A stretch of 15,446 nucleotides of DNA from Chloroflexota bacterium (GCA_021788565.1 JAJYKO010000036.1:1-15446), one strand, 5' to 3'; counted from the stretch's first letter, positions 1 to 7,372 are shown. Translations and numbers: made by a program. The notes: generated by a model from the letters alone, not told the origin.

Positions 1-127
1 TCGACATCCTTTCATATGGGGTCAGCGACGGCGCCATCGGCCACGTCGCCAGCCAGGCATCGCACAGTTGGCGAAAGTTGCCTAGACTTGCCGGATGCAC
101 CACTTAGGAGTCCATGAATAGAAAGCA

Positions 128-223
128 GGGTCTCTTAGTTCTGTACCCGACCCTCACCCCGTGACGCGAGCTGGCGCAGCGTCACGGGGTGAGGGTGTGC
201 TCTGCGGCAGAACTAAGAGGCCT
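128..223. repeat. Nested inverted repeat upstream of the SDR gene
   Basis: Two nested perfect stems are visible. The inner arms are 18 nt each (150-167 and 179-196) around an 11-nt loop. The outer arms are 12 nt (132-143 and 208-219), and G-C and G-U pairs extend them to 128-130/221-223. The outer and inner stems are separated by an asymmetric internal loop. There is no T-run after either stem, so it is not a standard intrinsic terminator. It ends 20 bp before the SDR start codon, so it could be a structured mRNA leader or a small palindromic mobile element. The loop contains GAGCTGGCGC, which recurs in the loop of the element near 2298. Confidence 0.75.
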
Positions 224-236
224 CCTGTTGGGGAGG
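221..236 (+). promoter_or_regulatory. Possible Shine-Dalgarno-sequestering hairpin of the SDR gene
   Basis: CCTCC at 221-225 is an exact reverse complement of GGAGG at 232-236, which is the core of the ribosome binding site (GGGGAGGG, 230-237) for the ATG at 244. The loop is 6 nt. The left arm overlaps the outermost pairs of the larger hairpin at 128-223, so the two folds compete in part. This is a visible pairing only; a regulatory role is inference, and five base pairs can arise by chance. Confidence 0.3.
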
Positions 237-243
237 GAAAGCG

Positions 244-1017
244 ATGGAATTTCGCAACCGAAACGTTCTGGTGACCGGCGTCGGGGCGGGGATCGGCCGG
301 GGCATCGCGGCCGCCTTTGCCCAAGCTGGCGCCAACGTAATGGCCAGTGACATGGACGCCAGTCGCCTTCAGGAAAGCACGGCGTTGCTTGAGTCCCCGG
401 CCGGCGGCCACGTCGAGACACTGGTGGCCGACGTTCGCCGCGAGGACCAGGTGGAGGCACTGGTAAGCGAGACCCTGCGGCGCTTCGGGGCCCTCAACAT
501 CCTGGTCAACAACGCCGGCATCTATCCAAACTGTCCAGTGGTTCAGATGGGCGCGGAGGAGTGGGACGCTGTGATCGAGACCAACCTGCGCGGTCCCTTT
601 CTGATGTGCCGGGCCGTCGCGAGGCATATGATCGAGCGGGGCGAGGGCGGAAAGATCATCAACATATCCTCGGGCGCCTACAAATCCGCCCGTCTGGGCG
701 CGGCCCACTACTGCTCCTCCAAGGCGGGTGTGGTGATGCTCACGAAGGTGTTGGCACTGGAGTTAGCCGAGCATGGGATCAACGTCAACTCGGTATCGCC
801 CGGACTGATCGACGTCGGACCCCACCCGGGTGCGAGCGAAGCCTACAGGAGTGCCTTGATCAAGACGATCCCGTGGGGTCGAATGGGCCAGCCCAGCGAG
901 ATCGCGCGGGCGGTCCTGTTTTTGGCCTCGGACGACGCTGAATACATAACCGGCGAGGTCCTGGAGGTGGACGGCGGCGCTCTGGCAGGGCGCTTCTCTC
1001 TGCCCCTCAGCAGATAG
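244..1017 (+). CDS. SDR family NAD(P)-dependent oxidoreductase
   Basis: A classical short-chain dehydrogenase of 257 residues, the usual family length. It would interconvert a hydroxyl and a keto group; the substrate cannot be read from sequence. Motifs are in order: the cofactor glycine motif TGVGAGIG (11-18), Asp36 at the end of beta-strand 2, Asp63 in ADV, NNAG (89-92), Asn114, catalytic Ser143, and Tyr156-x3-Lys160. Asp36 usually indicates NAD(H) rather than NADP(H). The C-terminal VDGGAL motif is typical of FabG-like SDRs. There is no signal peptide, so it is cytoplasmic. The ATG at 244 has GGGAGGG 6 nt upstream. A strong terminator overlaps the stop codon, suggesting it is transcribed largely apart from the downstream genes. 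Family assignment is secure. Confidence 0.95.
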   Translation: MEFRNRNVLVTGVGAGIGRGIAAAFAQAGANVMASDMDASRLQESTALLESPAGGHVETLVADVRREDQVEALVSETLRRFGALNILVNNAGIYPNCPVVQMGAEEWDAVIETNLRGPFLMCRAVARHMIERGEGGKIINISSGAYKSARLGAAHYCSSKAGVVMLTKVLALELAEHGINVNSVSPGLIDVGPHPGASEAYRSALIKTIPWGRMGQPSEIARAVLFLASDDAEYITGEVLEVDGGALAGRFSLPLSR

Positions 1018-1068
1018 CCGGAGCCCGCGCCGACCGCGCTCGGAGGAGCGGGCTCCGGCTTTAATCTA
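1016..1068 (+). terminator. Intrinsic terminator after the SDR gene
   Basis: Perfect 13-nt arms (1016-1028 and 1048-1060) enclose a 19-nt loop, and TTTAATCT follows the second arm. The left arm begins inside the SDR stop codon. The stem is very GC-rich and the T-rich tail is modest. Only 34 bp separate it from the next start codon, so it either attenuates read-through into the ketopantoate-reductase-like gene or that gene has a very compact promoter. A TAATAC sequence at 1067-1072 could act as a -10 box, but I see no matching -35. Confidence 0.75.
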
Positions 1069-1094
1069 ATACTGATAGTCTCGGGAGGAGAGCC

Positions 1095-2138
1095 ATGGGA
1101 GTCACGGTCTATGGTGCTGGCGCCATCGGCGGACTGACAGGGGCCTACCTGGCAAAGGCCGGGGAAGACGTGCTGTTCGTGGACAGGGTGCCTGAGCACG
1201 TGGAGGCCCTGAACCGTGATGGGATGAAGATCACCGGCTACGCAAACTTCACCGCGAAGGTGAGAGCGTGCCTGCCCCAGGACCTGAAAGGACCCCTGGG
1301 GCTGACTTTCCTGGCGGTGAAAAGCCAGGACACCGAGGCAGCTCTGGACTTCCTCGCGCCTCAGGTGGGACCGGAGACGGTAGTCGTGTCCTTTCAGAAT
1401 GGCATGAACGAACCGAAGATAGCCGCGAGGATTGGCGCCGAAAAGGTGGTCGGCGCCTTCATCAACTTCAACGCCGACTGGCAGGCGCCTGGCCACGTCG
1501 AGCATGGTGGCCCGGGGGCCATCTACCTGGGGGAACTCGACGGCCGCATGACCGACCGCCTCTATAGCCTGCAGAAACTGCTCTCCCCCATGATGACGAT
1601 CAACGTCACCGACAACGTCTACGGGTGCCTGTGGGCGAAGATGATCGATTCCTCGGTGCTCACCCTGGAGGCGGCCACCGACGAGACCATGAGCGCCTTC
1701 GTGGGAAACCCAGAAGTCCAGCCCCTGTTGATCGCGCTTTGTGGCGAGGGGCTCCGTGTGTCACAGGCGTATGGGATTAAGCTCCAGAGCTTTGACGGCT
1801 TTGACGCAACCAAGATGCTCCCGCGCACCGAGGCTGAGGTCGCGGAAGCTCGGGCAATGCTAGACCGGTTCGCGGCCTTCCTCCGCCCGCTGGTCAAGCA
1901 GTACTCCGGCGTGTGGCGGGACCTGGCGGTGCGACATCGTCCCACGGAGACCGACTACCTCACCGGGTGGGTGATCGAGCAAGGGAAGAAGAAGGACATC
2001 GCCATGCCGCTGAACGAAAGGCTGGTTTCTATCATTAAGGAACTGGAGCGCGGCGAGCGCCAACGGTCGATGAGCAACGTGGAGGAACTGGAGACACTGC
2101 GCCGGCAGATCTACGGGCCCGACATCATCGTGCGCTAG
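1095..2138 (+). CDS. Ketopantoate reductase family oxidoreductase (ApbA/PanE-like)
   Basis: A 347-residue protein of the ketopantoate reductase family, somewhat longer than E. coli PanE (about 300). It should reduce a 2-keto acid to a 2-hydroxy acid. The N-terminal Rossmann motif is GAGAIG (7-12). VKSQDT (75-80), QNG (101-103) and the catalytic-type lysine Lys182 in LWAKMIDSS follow. The C-terminal domain has RPTETDYLTG (282-291) and AMPLNERL (303-310), the usual substrate-domain signatures. Asp30 sits at the end of beta-strand 2, where NADPH-using PanE has a basic residue, which suggests NADH use. No other pantothenate gene is nearby, so a catabolic role is more likely than CoA biosynthesis (inference). 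GGGAGGAG lies just upstream of the ATG. Confidence 0.9.
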   Translation: MGVTVYGAGAIGGLTGAYLAKAGEDVLFVDRVPEHVEALNRDGMKITGYANFTAKVRACLPQDLKGPLGLTFLAVKSQDTEAALDFLAPQVGPETVVVSFQNGMNEPKIAARIGAEKVVGAFINFNADWQAPGHVEHGGPGAIYLGELDGRMTDRLYSLQKLLSPMMTINVTDNVYGCLWAKMIDSSVLTLEAATDETMSAFVGNPEVQPLLIALCGEGLRVSQAYGIKLQSFDGFDATKMLPRTEAEVAEARAMLDRFAAFLRPLVKQYSGVWRDLAVRHRPTETDYLTGWVIEQGKKKDIAMPLNERLVSIIKELERGERQRSMSNVEELETLRRQIYGPDIIVR

Positions 2139-2162
2139 CGCTAGACCACGAAAGACTTGACC

Positions 2163-2227
2163 TGTAGGGGCCGTAGGCTCTGCCGGCCCGCAAACCAGGC
2201 GGGCGGGTACAGCGCCCCGCCCCTACA
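2163..2227. repeat. GC-rich palindromic repeat (TGTAGGGGC type)
   Basis: The outer arms TGTAGGGGC (2163-2171) and GCCCCTACA (2219-2227) are perfect complements. Inside, GCCCGC (2186-2191) pairs with GCGGGC (2199-2204) around a 7-nt loop, and the sequence between pairs imperfectly. From general knowledge, hairpins with this type of end are dispersed in many copies in Chloroflexota and some other uncultured genomes. No transposase is present, and no T-run supports a terminator role on the + strand. Confidence 0.65.
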
Positions 2228-2237
2228 AGTAAGGATC

Positions 2238-2367
2238 AGTTTGGTCGTCTAAAGTAAAGCGGCGACCAAACCCGCGGGGTCTTTGGCCCGTAGTACTGAG
2301 CTGGCGCGCCGTGATCCCCGAGACCCCGCGGGTTTCATCCTGGCTTTGGTTTAGTAGCGATCAACCT
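2238..2367. repeat. MITE-like element with inverted termini
   Basis: Perfect 15-nt arms AAACCCGCGGGGTCT (2268-2282) and its complement (2321-2335) enclose a 38-nt loop. Outside them, the ends 2238-2260 and 2343-2367 are imperfect inverted repeats, matching at about 17 of 25 aligned positions by eye. A further local stem pairs TTTGGTCG (2240-2247) with CGACCAAA (2263-2270). The loop carries GAGCTGGCGC (2298-2307), shared with the element at 128-223. The element stops a few bases before the ribosome binding site (AGGAGG) of the next gene, so it may supply or disturb that gene's 5' leader. There is no coding capacity and no obvious target-site duplication. Confidence 0.55.
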
Positions 2368-2369
2368 AT

Positions 2370-2375
2370 AGGAGG
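2370..2375 (+). promoter_or_regulatory. Ribosome binding site that fixes the TTG start at 2385
   Basis: AGGAGG lies 9 nt before TTG at 2385. It is the only strong site here and supports the rare TTG start. The next in-frame ATG would lose the conserved N-terminal helix of the peptidase. Confidence 0.7.
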
Positions 2376-2384
2376 CGGATATCC

Positions 2385-3545
2385 TTGAGCGATCTTGTCG
2401 CATACATCGACGGCAAAAAGCAGGAGATGCTCTCCCTCCTGGAGCAGATTGTCAACATGGACTCCGGCACCCTGGACAAGGCTGAAGTCAACCGGCTCGG
2501 CGCGGTCCTGGCCGAACGGCTCGCCTCTCTCGGCTTCGCCGTTGAGCGCGTGCCTCAGACCCAGTACGGCGACCACTTGATCGGCCGCAAGCAGGGTAGC
2601 GGCGATCAGCGGATCCTGTTCATCGGCCACATGGACACGGTGTTTCAGGCTGGCGAGGCGGCCAGGCGCCCCTTCCGGCTGGAGAGGAATCGGGCCTACG
2701 GGCCTGGAGTAGTCGACATGAAGGGCGGGTTGGTTAGCCTCCTGTACGCTCTGGAGGCGCTGAAAGCCACCGGCAAACCCTCTTTCGACACCATATCGAT
2801 GACCGTGATCTTCAACAGCGACGAGGAGGTTCTTTCTCCCACTTCCACGCCGCTGATTCAGGCAGAAGCCCGCCAGGCGCGGACGGTGTGCGTGTTCGAA
2901 CCTGCTCGCCCCGGCGGGGAGTACGTAGTGCGGCGCAAAGGGGTTGGGAAATACCTCCTGACCGTGAAGGGAAGGGCTGCGCACGCCGGTGCCCAACCCG
3001 AGAACGGCCGCAGCGCCATCGAGGAAATGGCCCACAAGATCCTGGACATCCACACCCTGACCAACTTCGGCAGCGGCACCACCCTCAACGTTGGCCTGGT
3101 TCGAGGCGGCGAGCGGTCGAACGTGGTCGCCGCGGAGGCTTACGCCGAGATCGACATCCGGGTTCCGAACCTGGAAGAGGCGAAGCGAGTGGACGCCAGG
3201 ATGCAGGAGATCGCTGCAAAGAGCACAGTCCCCGACACCACGGCCTTGCTGACGGGAGGAATCACCTTTCCGCCCATGACTCAGACACCGGAGGCACGCA
3301 GACAGTTCGAGGCGCTTCAGGCCATTGGACGGAGCCTCGACCTGGATCTCGAGGGCATCGCCACCGGTGGCGGCTCGGACGGCAACCATGCGTCGCAGTT
3401 CGCACCTACTCTTGATGGAATGGGTCCTCAGGGAAGCGAAGCGCACAGCGATCGTGAGTTCATGGTCGTGCCAACCCTGGCCGAGCGGACGAAGGTAACG
3501 GCCCTCTTCCTGGCCTCCTGGCCCGAGCTGATCGCCAGGGCGTGA
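2385..3545 (+). CDS. M20 family metallopeptidase, glutamate carboxypeptidase (CPG2)-like
   Basis: A 386-residue M20/M25 di-zinc hydrolase, expected to remove a C-terminal amino acid, often Glu or Asp, from a peptide or N-acyl conjugate. The catalytic set is complete: GHMDTV with His82 and Asp84, the bridging Asp111 in VVDMKGG, the catalytic Glu147 and ligand Glu148 in SDEE, Glu172 in FEP, and the distal ligand His354 in EAHSDREF. The Glu of the FEP motif, rather than Asp, is typical of carboxypeptidase G2-type members. The lid/dimerisation domain spans roughly residues 180-290, including AAHAGAQPENG (198-208). No signal peptide is present, unlike secreted Pseudomonas CPG2, so it should act in the cytoplasm. 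The stop overlaps the MFS start by 4 bp, implying translational coupling of uptake and cleavage. Confidence 0.93.
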   Translation: MSDLVAYIDGKKQEMLSLLEQIVNMDSGTLDKAEVNRLGAVLAERLASLGFAVERVPQTQYGDHLIGRKQGSGDQRILFIGHMDTVFQAGEAARRPFRLERNRAYGPGVVDMKGGLVSLLYALEALKATGKPSFDTISMTVIFNSDEEVLSPTSTPLIQAEARQARTVCVFEPARPGGEYVVRRKGVGKYLLTVKGRAAHAGAQPENGRSAIEEMAHKILDIHTLTNFGSGTTLNVGLVRGGERSNVVAAEAYAEIDIRVPNLEEAKRVDARMQEIAAKSTVPDTTALLTGGITFPPMTQTPEARRQFEALQAIGRSLDLDLEGIATGGGSDGNHASQFAPTLDGMGPQGSEAHSDREFMVVPTLAERTKVTALFLASWPELIARA

Positions 3546-4765
3546 GGGACTCGACAGTGCCAACCTGGGCTACGGTCACCGTGCTTTGCTCCCTGCTGGC
3601 GCTGCACAACGCTCAGCGGATGGCTCCTGTGGCCTTATACGAGGAGCTCAGGGTGAGGCTGGCGGTAGACTACGTCGGGGTCGGCTACCTGTTCGGCGCC
3701 TACCTGATCGCCTACGCCCTGTGCAACATCCCCGCGGGGATGCTGGCCGACCGGATCGACGCTCGCAAGCTGGTAGCCGTTGGGGCTGCCCTGAGCGTCG
3801 CCGCCTCGGTTGTGTTTGCCACGGCCACCAGCTATCCCATCGCCATCGCCGCGCGAATGGTCCTGGGCCTCGCGGGCGCCCTGATCTACGTCCCATCCGT
3901 GCGCTTCGTGGTCGCCAATTTCCCGAAGGCGAGGCGCGGCACGGTGATGGGCTTCCTCGAGATGGGAGCGGGGGCCGGTCAGATCCTGGCTCTCACCCTC
4001 CTGCCCTTCCTGGCAGGCCAGTGGGACCTCACGCGGGCCTTCCTTGCGCTGCCGCTCTTTGGAGTGCTGGTACTGGGAGGCATCTTCCTCGGGCTACCGC
4101 CGACTCGCCCGGTCGCGTCTCCCAACGCACATGGTGAGCTCCGGCTACTGCTGCGCAGCAGCCGCTTCTGGGACCTGATCGCCTTCCAATTCCTGGGGAT
4201 GCTGGCAATATACGCGATCTCGGGCTGGCTGCCCACGTTCGCCCGCGTCGACTTTGGCTACACGGCGGTCCAGGCCGGACTCGTAGGTGCCCTGGTCAAT
4301 GTGTCGCTCTCCCTCTTCTCTCCCCTGGCCGGCGTGATCTCTGACCGCATGCGCAGCCGTCCCCCGGTGCTACTGGCAGGTGCCCTACTCATGGCGGCTT
4401 GTCTCGCCGTGCTAGCGATCAGCCGAGACTCCACGGTACTGCTGGTGACAGCCTTTCTCGCGGGGGTGAGCACGGCCTTTTCCATACCCGTCTTCGTGAT
4501 CTATGTGGGAGAGAGCTTCGCCGCGGCTGGAGCCGGGCTGGCGGTATCCGTTGCCATCACCATCGGGCAAGTAGCCTCGTCACTCTCCGGGCCTCTCTTC
4601 GGCTACACCCTGGAGATGACCGGGACGTTCGTCGCCGTGTGGGGGCTGGCCCTGATCACGGCCGTACTCCGTATCCCATTCCTGTTCGGCGGGAGGCAGC
4701 GGCTGGCTGCCGAAGCACCTGCCGCCGGCTTCTCGCGGGAAACGCGCAAGAGGATCGATCGGTGA
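3542..4765 (+). CDS. MFS transporter
   Basis: A 407-residue inner-membrane protein with about 12 hydrophobic segments and the major facilitator loop motif GMLADRIDARK (66-76) between TM2 and TM3. The equivalent repeat GVISDRMRSR (264-273) lies in the second half. A hydrophilic central loop spans about 187-210. It has no periplasmic-binding-protein partner and is the only transporter in the window, so it is the likely importer or exporter of the compound handled by the surrounding hydrolases (inference). The GTG at 3542 overlaps the preceding stop by 4 bp. A second GTG at 3557 has GAGGGA about 7 nt upstream and is a plausible alternative start, removing five residues. The substrate cannot be predicted. 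The short basic C-terminal tail is cytoplasmic. Confidence 0.92.
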   Translation: MRDSTVPTWATVTVLCSLLALHNAQRMAPVALYEELRVRLAVDYVGVGYLFGAYLIAYALCNIPAGMLADRIDARKLVAVGAALSVAASVVFATATSYPIAIAARMVLGLAGALIYVPSVRFVVANFPKARRGTVMGFLEMGAGAGQILALTLLPFLAGQWDLTRAFLALPLFGVLVLGGIFLGLPPTRPVASPNAHGELRLLLRSSRFWDLIAFQFLGMLAIYAISGWLPTFARVDFGYTAVQAGLVGALVNVSLSLFSPLAGVISDRMRSRPPVLLAGALLMAACLAVLAISRDSTVLLVTAFLAGVSTAFSIPVFVIYVGESFAAAGAGLAVSVAITIGQVASSLSGPLFGYTLEMTGTFVAVWGLALITAVLRIPFLFGGRQRLAAEAPAAGFSRETRKRIDR

Positions 4766-4808
4766 GGCATTTCAGCACTTAACAGACCAAGGATCAAGGA
4801 GGTTCGCG

Positions 4809-5984
4809 ATGATTACAGCGATTCGGGCTGGGCGTCTGATTGACGGCCGCGGCGGCCAGGCCGTCGAGGACGCCGTGGTGCTGGTGGAGGGTGACCTGAT
4901 CCTGGCCGCGGGTCCGTCGGCCCAGGTTGCCGTTCCCGCCCAGGCGGAGGTCATCGATTTCGAAGGCCACGCCTTGCTGCCAGGTTTCATCGATGCCCAC
5001 ACTCATCTCTCGATTATTCCGGGATTGGGCAACCAGTCCGGCCAGATGATGGAGCCCGCCACCCGTCAGCTCTTTCGGGTGGTGGGCAACACCCGCCGGA
5101 TGCTCAATTCGGGTGTCACTACGGCGCGGATCATGGGGGAAGAGCACTTCCTGGACGTGGAAGCGCGCCAGGCCATTGAGGCGGGACAGATACCCGGGCC
5201 CAGGCTGATAATCTCCACCCGCCCTCTGACCGCGACCAACGGCCACGGCGGTGCCCTCACCTTCACGGATGGGCCCGACGCCATACGCCAACGCGCACGA
5301 GAGAATCTGAAGGCAGGCGCGGACTTCTTGAAGCTGTTCGCGACCGGCGGCATGTCCAGCAAGGTAGGCGTCGACAGGGTCAGCTACAGCGACGCCGAGA
5401 TCGCCACTATCGTCGAGGAGGCTGAGCGAGGCGGGACCTACGCTGCGGCCCATGCGCATGGGGGCCTGGGGATGCGACGGTGCCTGGAGCTGGGAGTTCG
5501 TACCATCGAGCACGCAGCCCTTGCAACCTCCGAGGAAGTGGATCTCGCCATCTCTAAAGGGGCCTGGCTGGTAGGCACCTTCGCCATTCTGTACCACCCC
5601 GAGGGCATCGAGAAAGCCGACTTCCACATCGCCGCCATTCGGGAGAAGGTGCTGGCGGGTCGAGAGGTCGCGCGCAAGAACTGGAGCCACATCGTGCAGT
5701 CCGGGGTCAAATGGGCGCTGGGCACCGACTCGATGCACGGCTTGCTACCGTACGAGGCAGTTAAGGTGGTGGAGTTCGGGGCAAACCCGATGGATGCCAT
5801 CCAGGCCATTACGTCGCGGGCAGCGCAGGTGTGCAGGATCGAGGATAGGGTAGGAACGGTGGAACCCGGCAAGCTGGCGGACCTGGTCGCGGTGCGCGGG
5901 GATCCCCTGCAGGATATTGAGGCGTTGAGGCGGGTCGGCTTCGTGATGAAGGGCGGTCGTCGCTACGACTTATCCGCTGAGTGA
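4809..5984 (+). CDS. Metal-dependent amidohydrolase family protein (imidazolonepropionase/Xaa-dipeptidase type)
   Basis: A 391-residue amidohydrolase-superfamily enzyme. The small N-terminal beta-domain (1-55) and C-terminal strands with VEPGKLADLV (351-360) flank a TIM barrel. The metal-site residues are present: DAHTH (His64, His66), Lys175 in FLKLFATGG as the probable carboxylated bridging lysine, AAHAHG (213-218), His235 in IEHA, and Asp307 in GTDS. This pattern matches proteins often labelled imidazolonepropionase or 'Xaa-Pro dipeptidase'. Characterised members of that group hydrolyse Xaa-Arg/Lys/His or hydrophobic dipeptides. With peptidases on both sides, a dipeptidase role is more likely than histidine degradation, as no hut genes are near (inference). 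AAGGAGG (4797-4803) supports the ATG. No signal peptide. Confidence 0.92.
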   Translation: MITAIRAGRLIDGRGGQAVEDAVVLVEGDLILAAGPSAQVAVPAQAEVIDFEGHALLPGFIDAHTHLSIIPGLGNQSGQMMEPATRQLFRVVGNTRRMLNSGVTTARIMGEEHFLDVEARQAIEAGQIPGPRLIISTRPLTATNGHGGALTFTDGPDAIRQRARENLKAGADFLKLFATGGMSSKVGVDRVSYSDAEIATIVEEAERGGTYAAAHAHGGLGMRRCLELGVRTIEHAALATSEEVDLAISKGAWLVGTFAILYHPEGIEKADFHIAAIREKVLAGREVARKNWSHIVQSGVKWALGTDSMHGLLPYEAVKVVEFGANPMDAIQAITSRAAQVCRIEDRVGTVEPGKLADLVAVRGDPLQDIEALRRVGFVMKGGRRYDLSAE

Positions 5985-6007
5985 TCAGCGCAGGAAGGAC
6001 AGGAGAA

Positions 6008-7372
6008 ATGGACAGGGAGGAATCTCTCGACCGCTACCTGAAGAGCCAGGAGCAGCGCTACCTGGATCTGTACTTTCGCTTGCTGCGGCAGCCGAGCGTG
6101 AGTGCCCAACGACTTGGTGTCGAGGAGTGCGCTCGGCTCCTGTGTGACGTGATGGGGGAACTGGGACTTCACGGGGAGGTACTCCCGACGGCGGGCCTGC
6201 CGGTCGTCTACGGGGAGTTGACCATAGATCCGGCAGCGCCCACCCTGCTGGTCTACGGGCACTACGACGTCCAGCCGCCGGAGCCCTATGAGGCCTGGGT
6301 CTCGCCCCCGTTTGAGCCAACAGTGCGGAATGGGAGGGTGTACGCCCGGGGCAGCGCCGATAACAAGGGGCAACTGCTGCCGCAACTCTTCGCCGTGGAG
6401 GCCCTGAGGGTGATCGGCGCACTACCCCGCCTGAACTACAAGTTCCTTTTTGACGGCGAGGAGGAGATGGGGAGCCCCAGCCTGCCGGCCTTCGTCGCAG
6501 CGAACCGAGAGCGATTGAAGGCCGATCAGCTCTACTGCAGCGATGGGGCCTACGACCCGAGCGGGCGGCCGCTCATCGAGTTCGGCGTCCGCGGCCTCCT
6601 GTACATCGAGTTGGAGTGCGAGTGGGCGAACCGAGATCTGCACTCGGGGCAGTTCGGCAACGTGGTTCCCAACCCGGCCTGGACACTGGTCCAGCTTCTG
6701 GCAACGATGAAGGACACTCAGGGACACGTCACGATCCCGGGCTTCTACGACGAGGTCGTGCCCCCAACTCCCTACGAGCGCCAGCTGATGGCCGTCCTTC
6801 CTTTCACTAGGGAGGAGTTCACAGCTTCCCTTGCACTGCCGCTGGAGGTGGGGCTCGAGGCTCAGAAGCACTTCGAGGGGTTGATGTTCCAGCCCACCCT
6901 CAACATCGCCGGCTTCAGGAGCGGCTATCTCGGGGAGGGGACGAAGACCGTGCTGCCTGGCAAGGCGCTGGTGAAGATCGACGTCCGGCTCGTCGAGGGC
7001 CAGGACCCGGACGTGATGTACCGACGGATCGTCGAATACGTGGCGGAGCGAGCACCTCGCGTTGAAGTGCGTAAGGTCGGCGGCGCGGTGCCCCCGGCCC
7101 GAAGCTCCAGCGAGACACCGGCCGCACAGGCGATAGTCCGAGCCGTTCGGGAGACCTGGAAGGCCGAGCCACTGATCAGGCCGAGCTCTGGTGGGACGCT
7201 GCCGATGTACCCATTCACGAAGACCCTCGGCCTGCCCGTCGTCTTCGTACCCTACGGCAACCCGGACGAAACCAACCACGCGCCCAATGAGAACATGAGC
7301 CTGGAGGCTTTCTGGCGCGGGATACGGACGAGCGCGGCGGTTTTCAACGAGCTGGCATCGGTCGAGAGATAG
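6008..7372 (+). CDS. M20 family dipeptidase (carnosinase/CNDP-like)
   Basis: A di-metal M20 dipeptidase of 454 residues, close to cytosolic non-specific dipeptidase in length. Residues seen, counting from the ATG at 6008: GHYDVQP with His85 and Asp87, bridging Asp118 in SADNKGQ, the Glu run DGEEEMGS (149-156) holding the catalytic and ligand Glu, Asp179 in SDG, and His424 in NHAPNENM. DLHSGQFG (210-217) marks the lid domain that shapes the active site across the dimer. The frame stays open to a GTG at 5981 overlapping the previous stop. The ATG at 6008 was chosen because purine-rich GGAAGG/AGGAG precedes it and the family's conserved N-terminal helix begins there. It should release free amino acids from dipeptides in the cytoplasm, with a substrate range different from the CPG2-like and AbgB-like relatives nearby. 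Confidence 0.93.
   Translation: MDREESLDRYLKSQEQRYLDLYFRLLRQPSVSAQRLGVEECARLLCDVMGELGLHGEVLPTAGLPVVYGELTIDPAAPTLLVYGHYDVQPPEPYEAWVSPPFEPTVRNGRVYARGSADNKGQLLPQLFAVEALRVIGALPRLNYKFLFDGEEEMGSPSLPAFVAANRERLKADQLYCSDGAYDPSGRPLIEFGVRGLLYIELECEWANRDLHSGQFGNVVPNPAWTLVQLLATMKDTQGHVTIPGFYDEVVPPTPYERQLMAVLPFTREEFTASLALPLEVGLEAQKHFEGLMFQPTLNIAGFRSGYLGEGTKTVLPGKALVKIDVRLVEGQDPDVMYRRIVEYVAERAPRVEVRKVGGAVPPARSSSETPAAQAIVRAVRETWKAEPLIRPSSGGTLPMYPFTKTLGLPVVFVPYGNPDETNHAPNENMSLEAFWRGIRTSAAVFNELASVER

Noticed and set aside
1..117. Open frames reaching the left edge that could be the C-terminal tail of an upstream gene (stops at 105-107 and 115-117).
   Set aside because: More than one frame is open over this short stretch, GC3 bias is only moderate, and I recognise no family, so no coding call is justified.
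154..708. Minus-strand open frame overlapping the SDR gene and its leader.
   Set aside because: It is antisense to a clear SDR with all motifs, lacks a family signature, and is explained by high GC content.
2343..2370. Possible promoter TTGGTT...TATAGG before the CPG2-like gene.
   Set aside because: Spacing is only about 15 bp, the boxes are weak, and the sequence is better explained as the end of the inverted-repeat element.
2361..3563. A 400-residue minus-strand open frame covering the CPG2-like gene.
   Set aside because: The + strand protein has a full M20 metal-binding set. The antisense frame has no recognisable domain and mirrors the codon pattern of the real gene.
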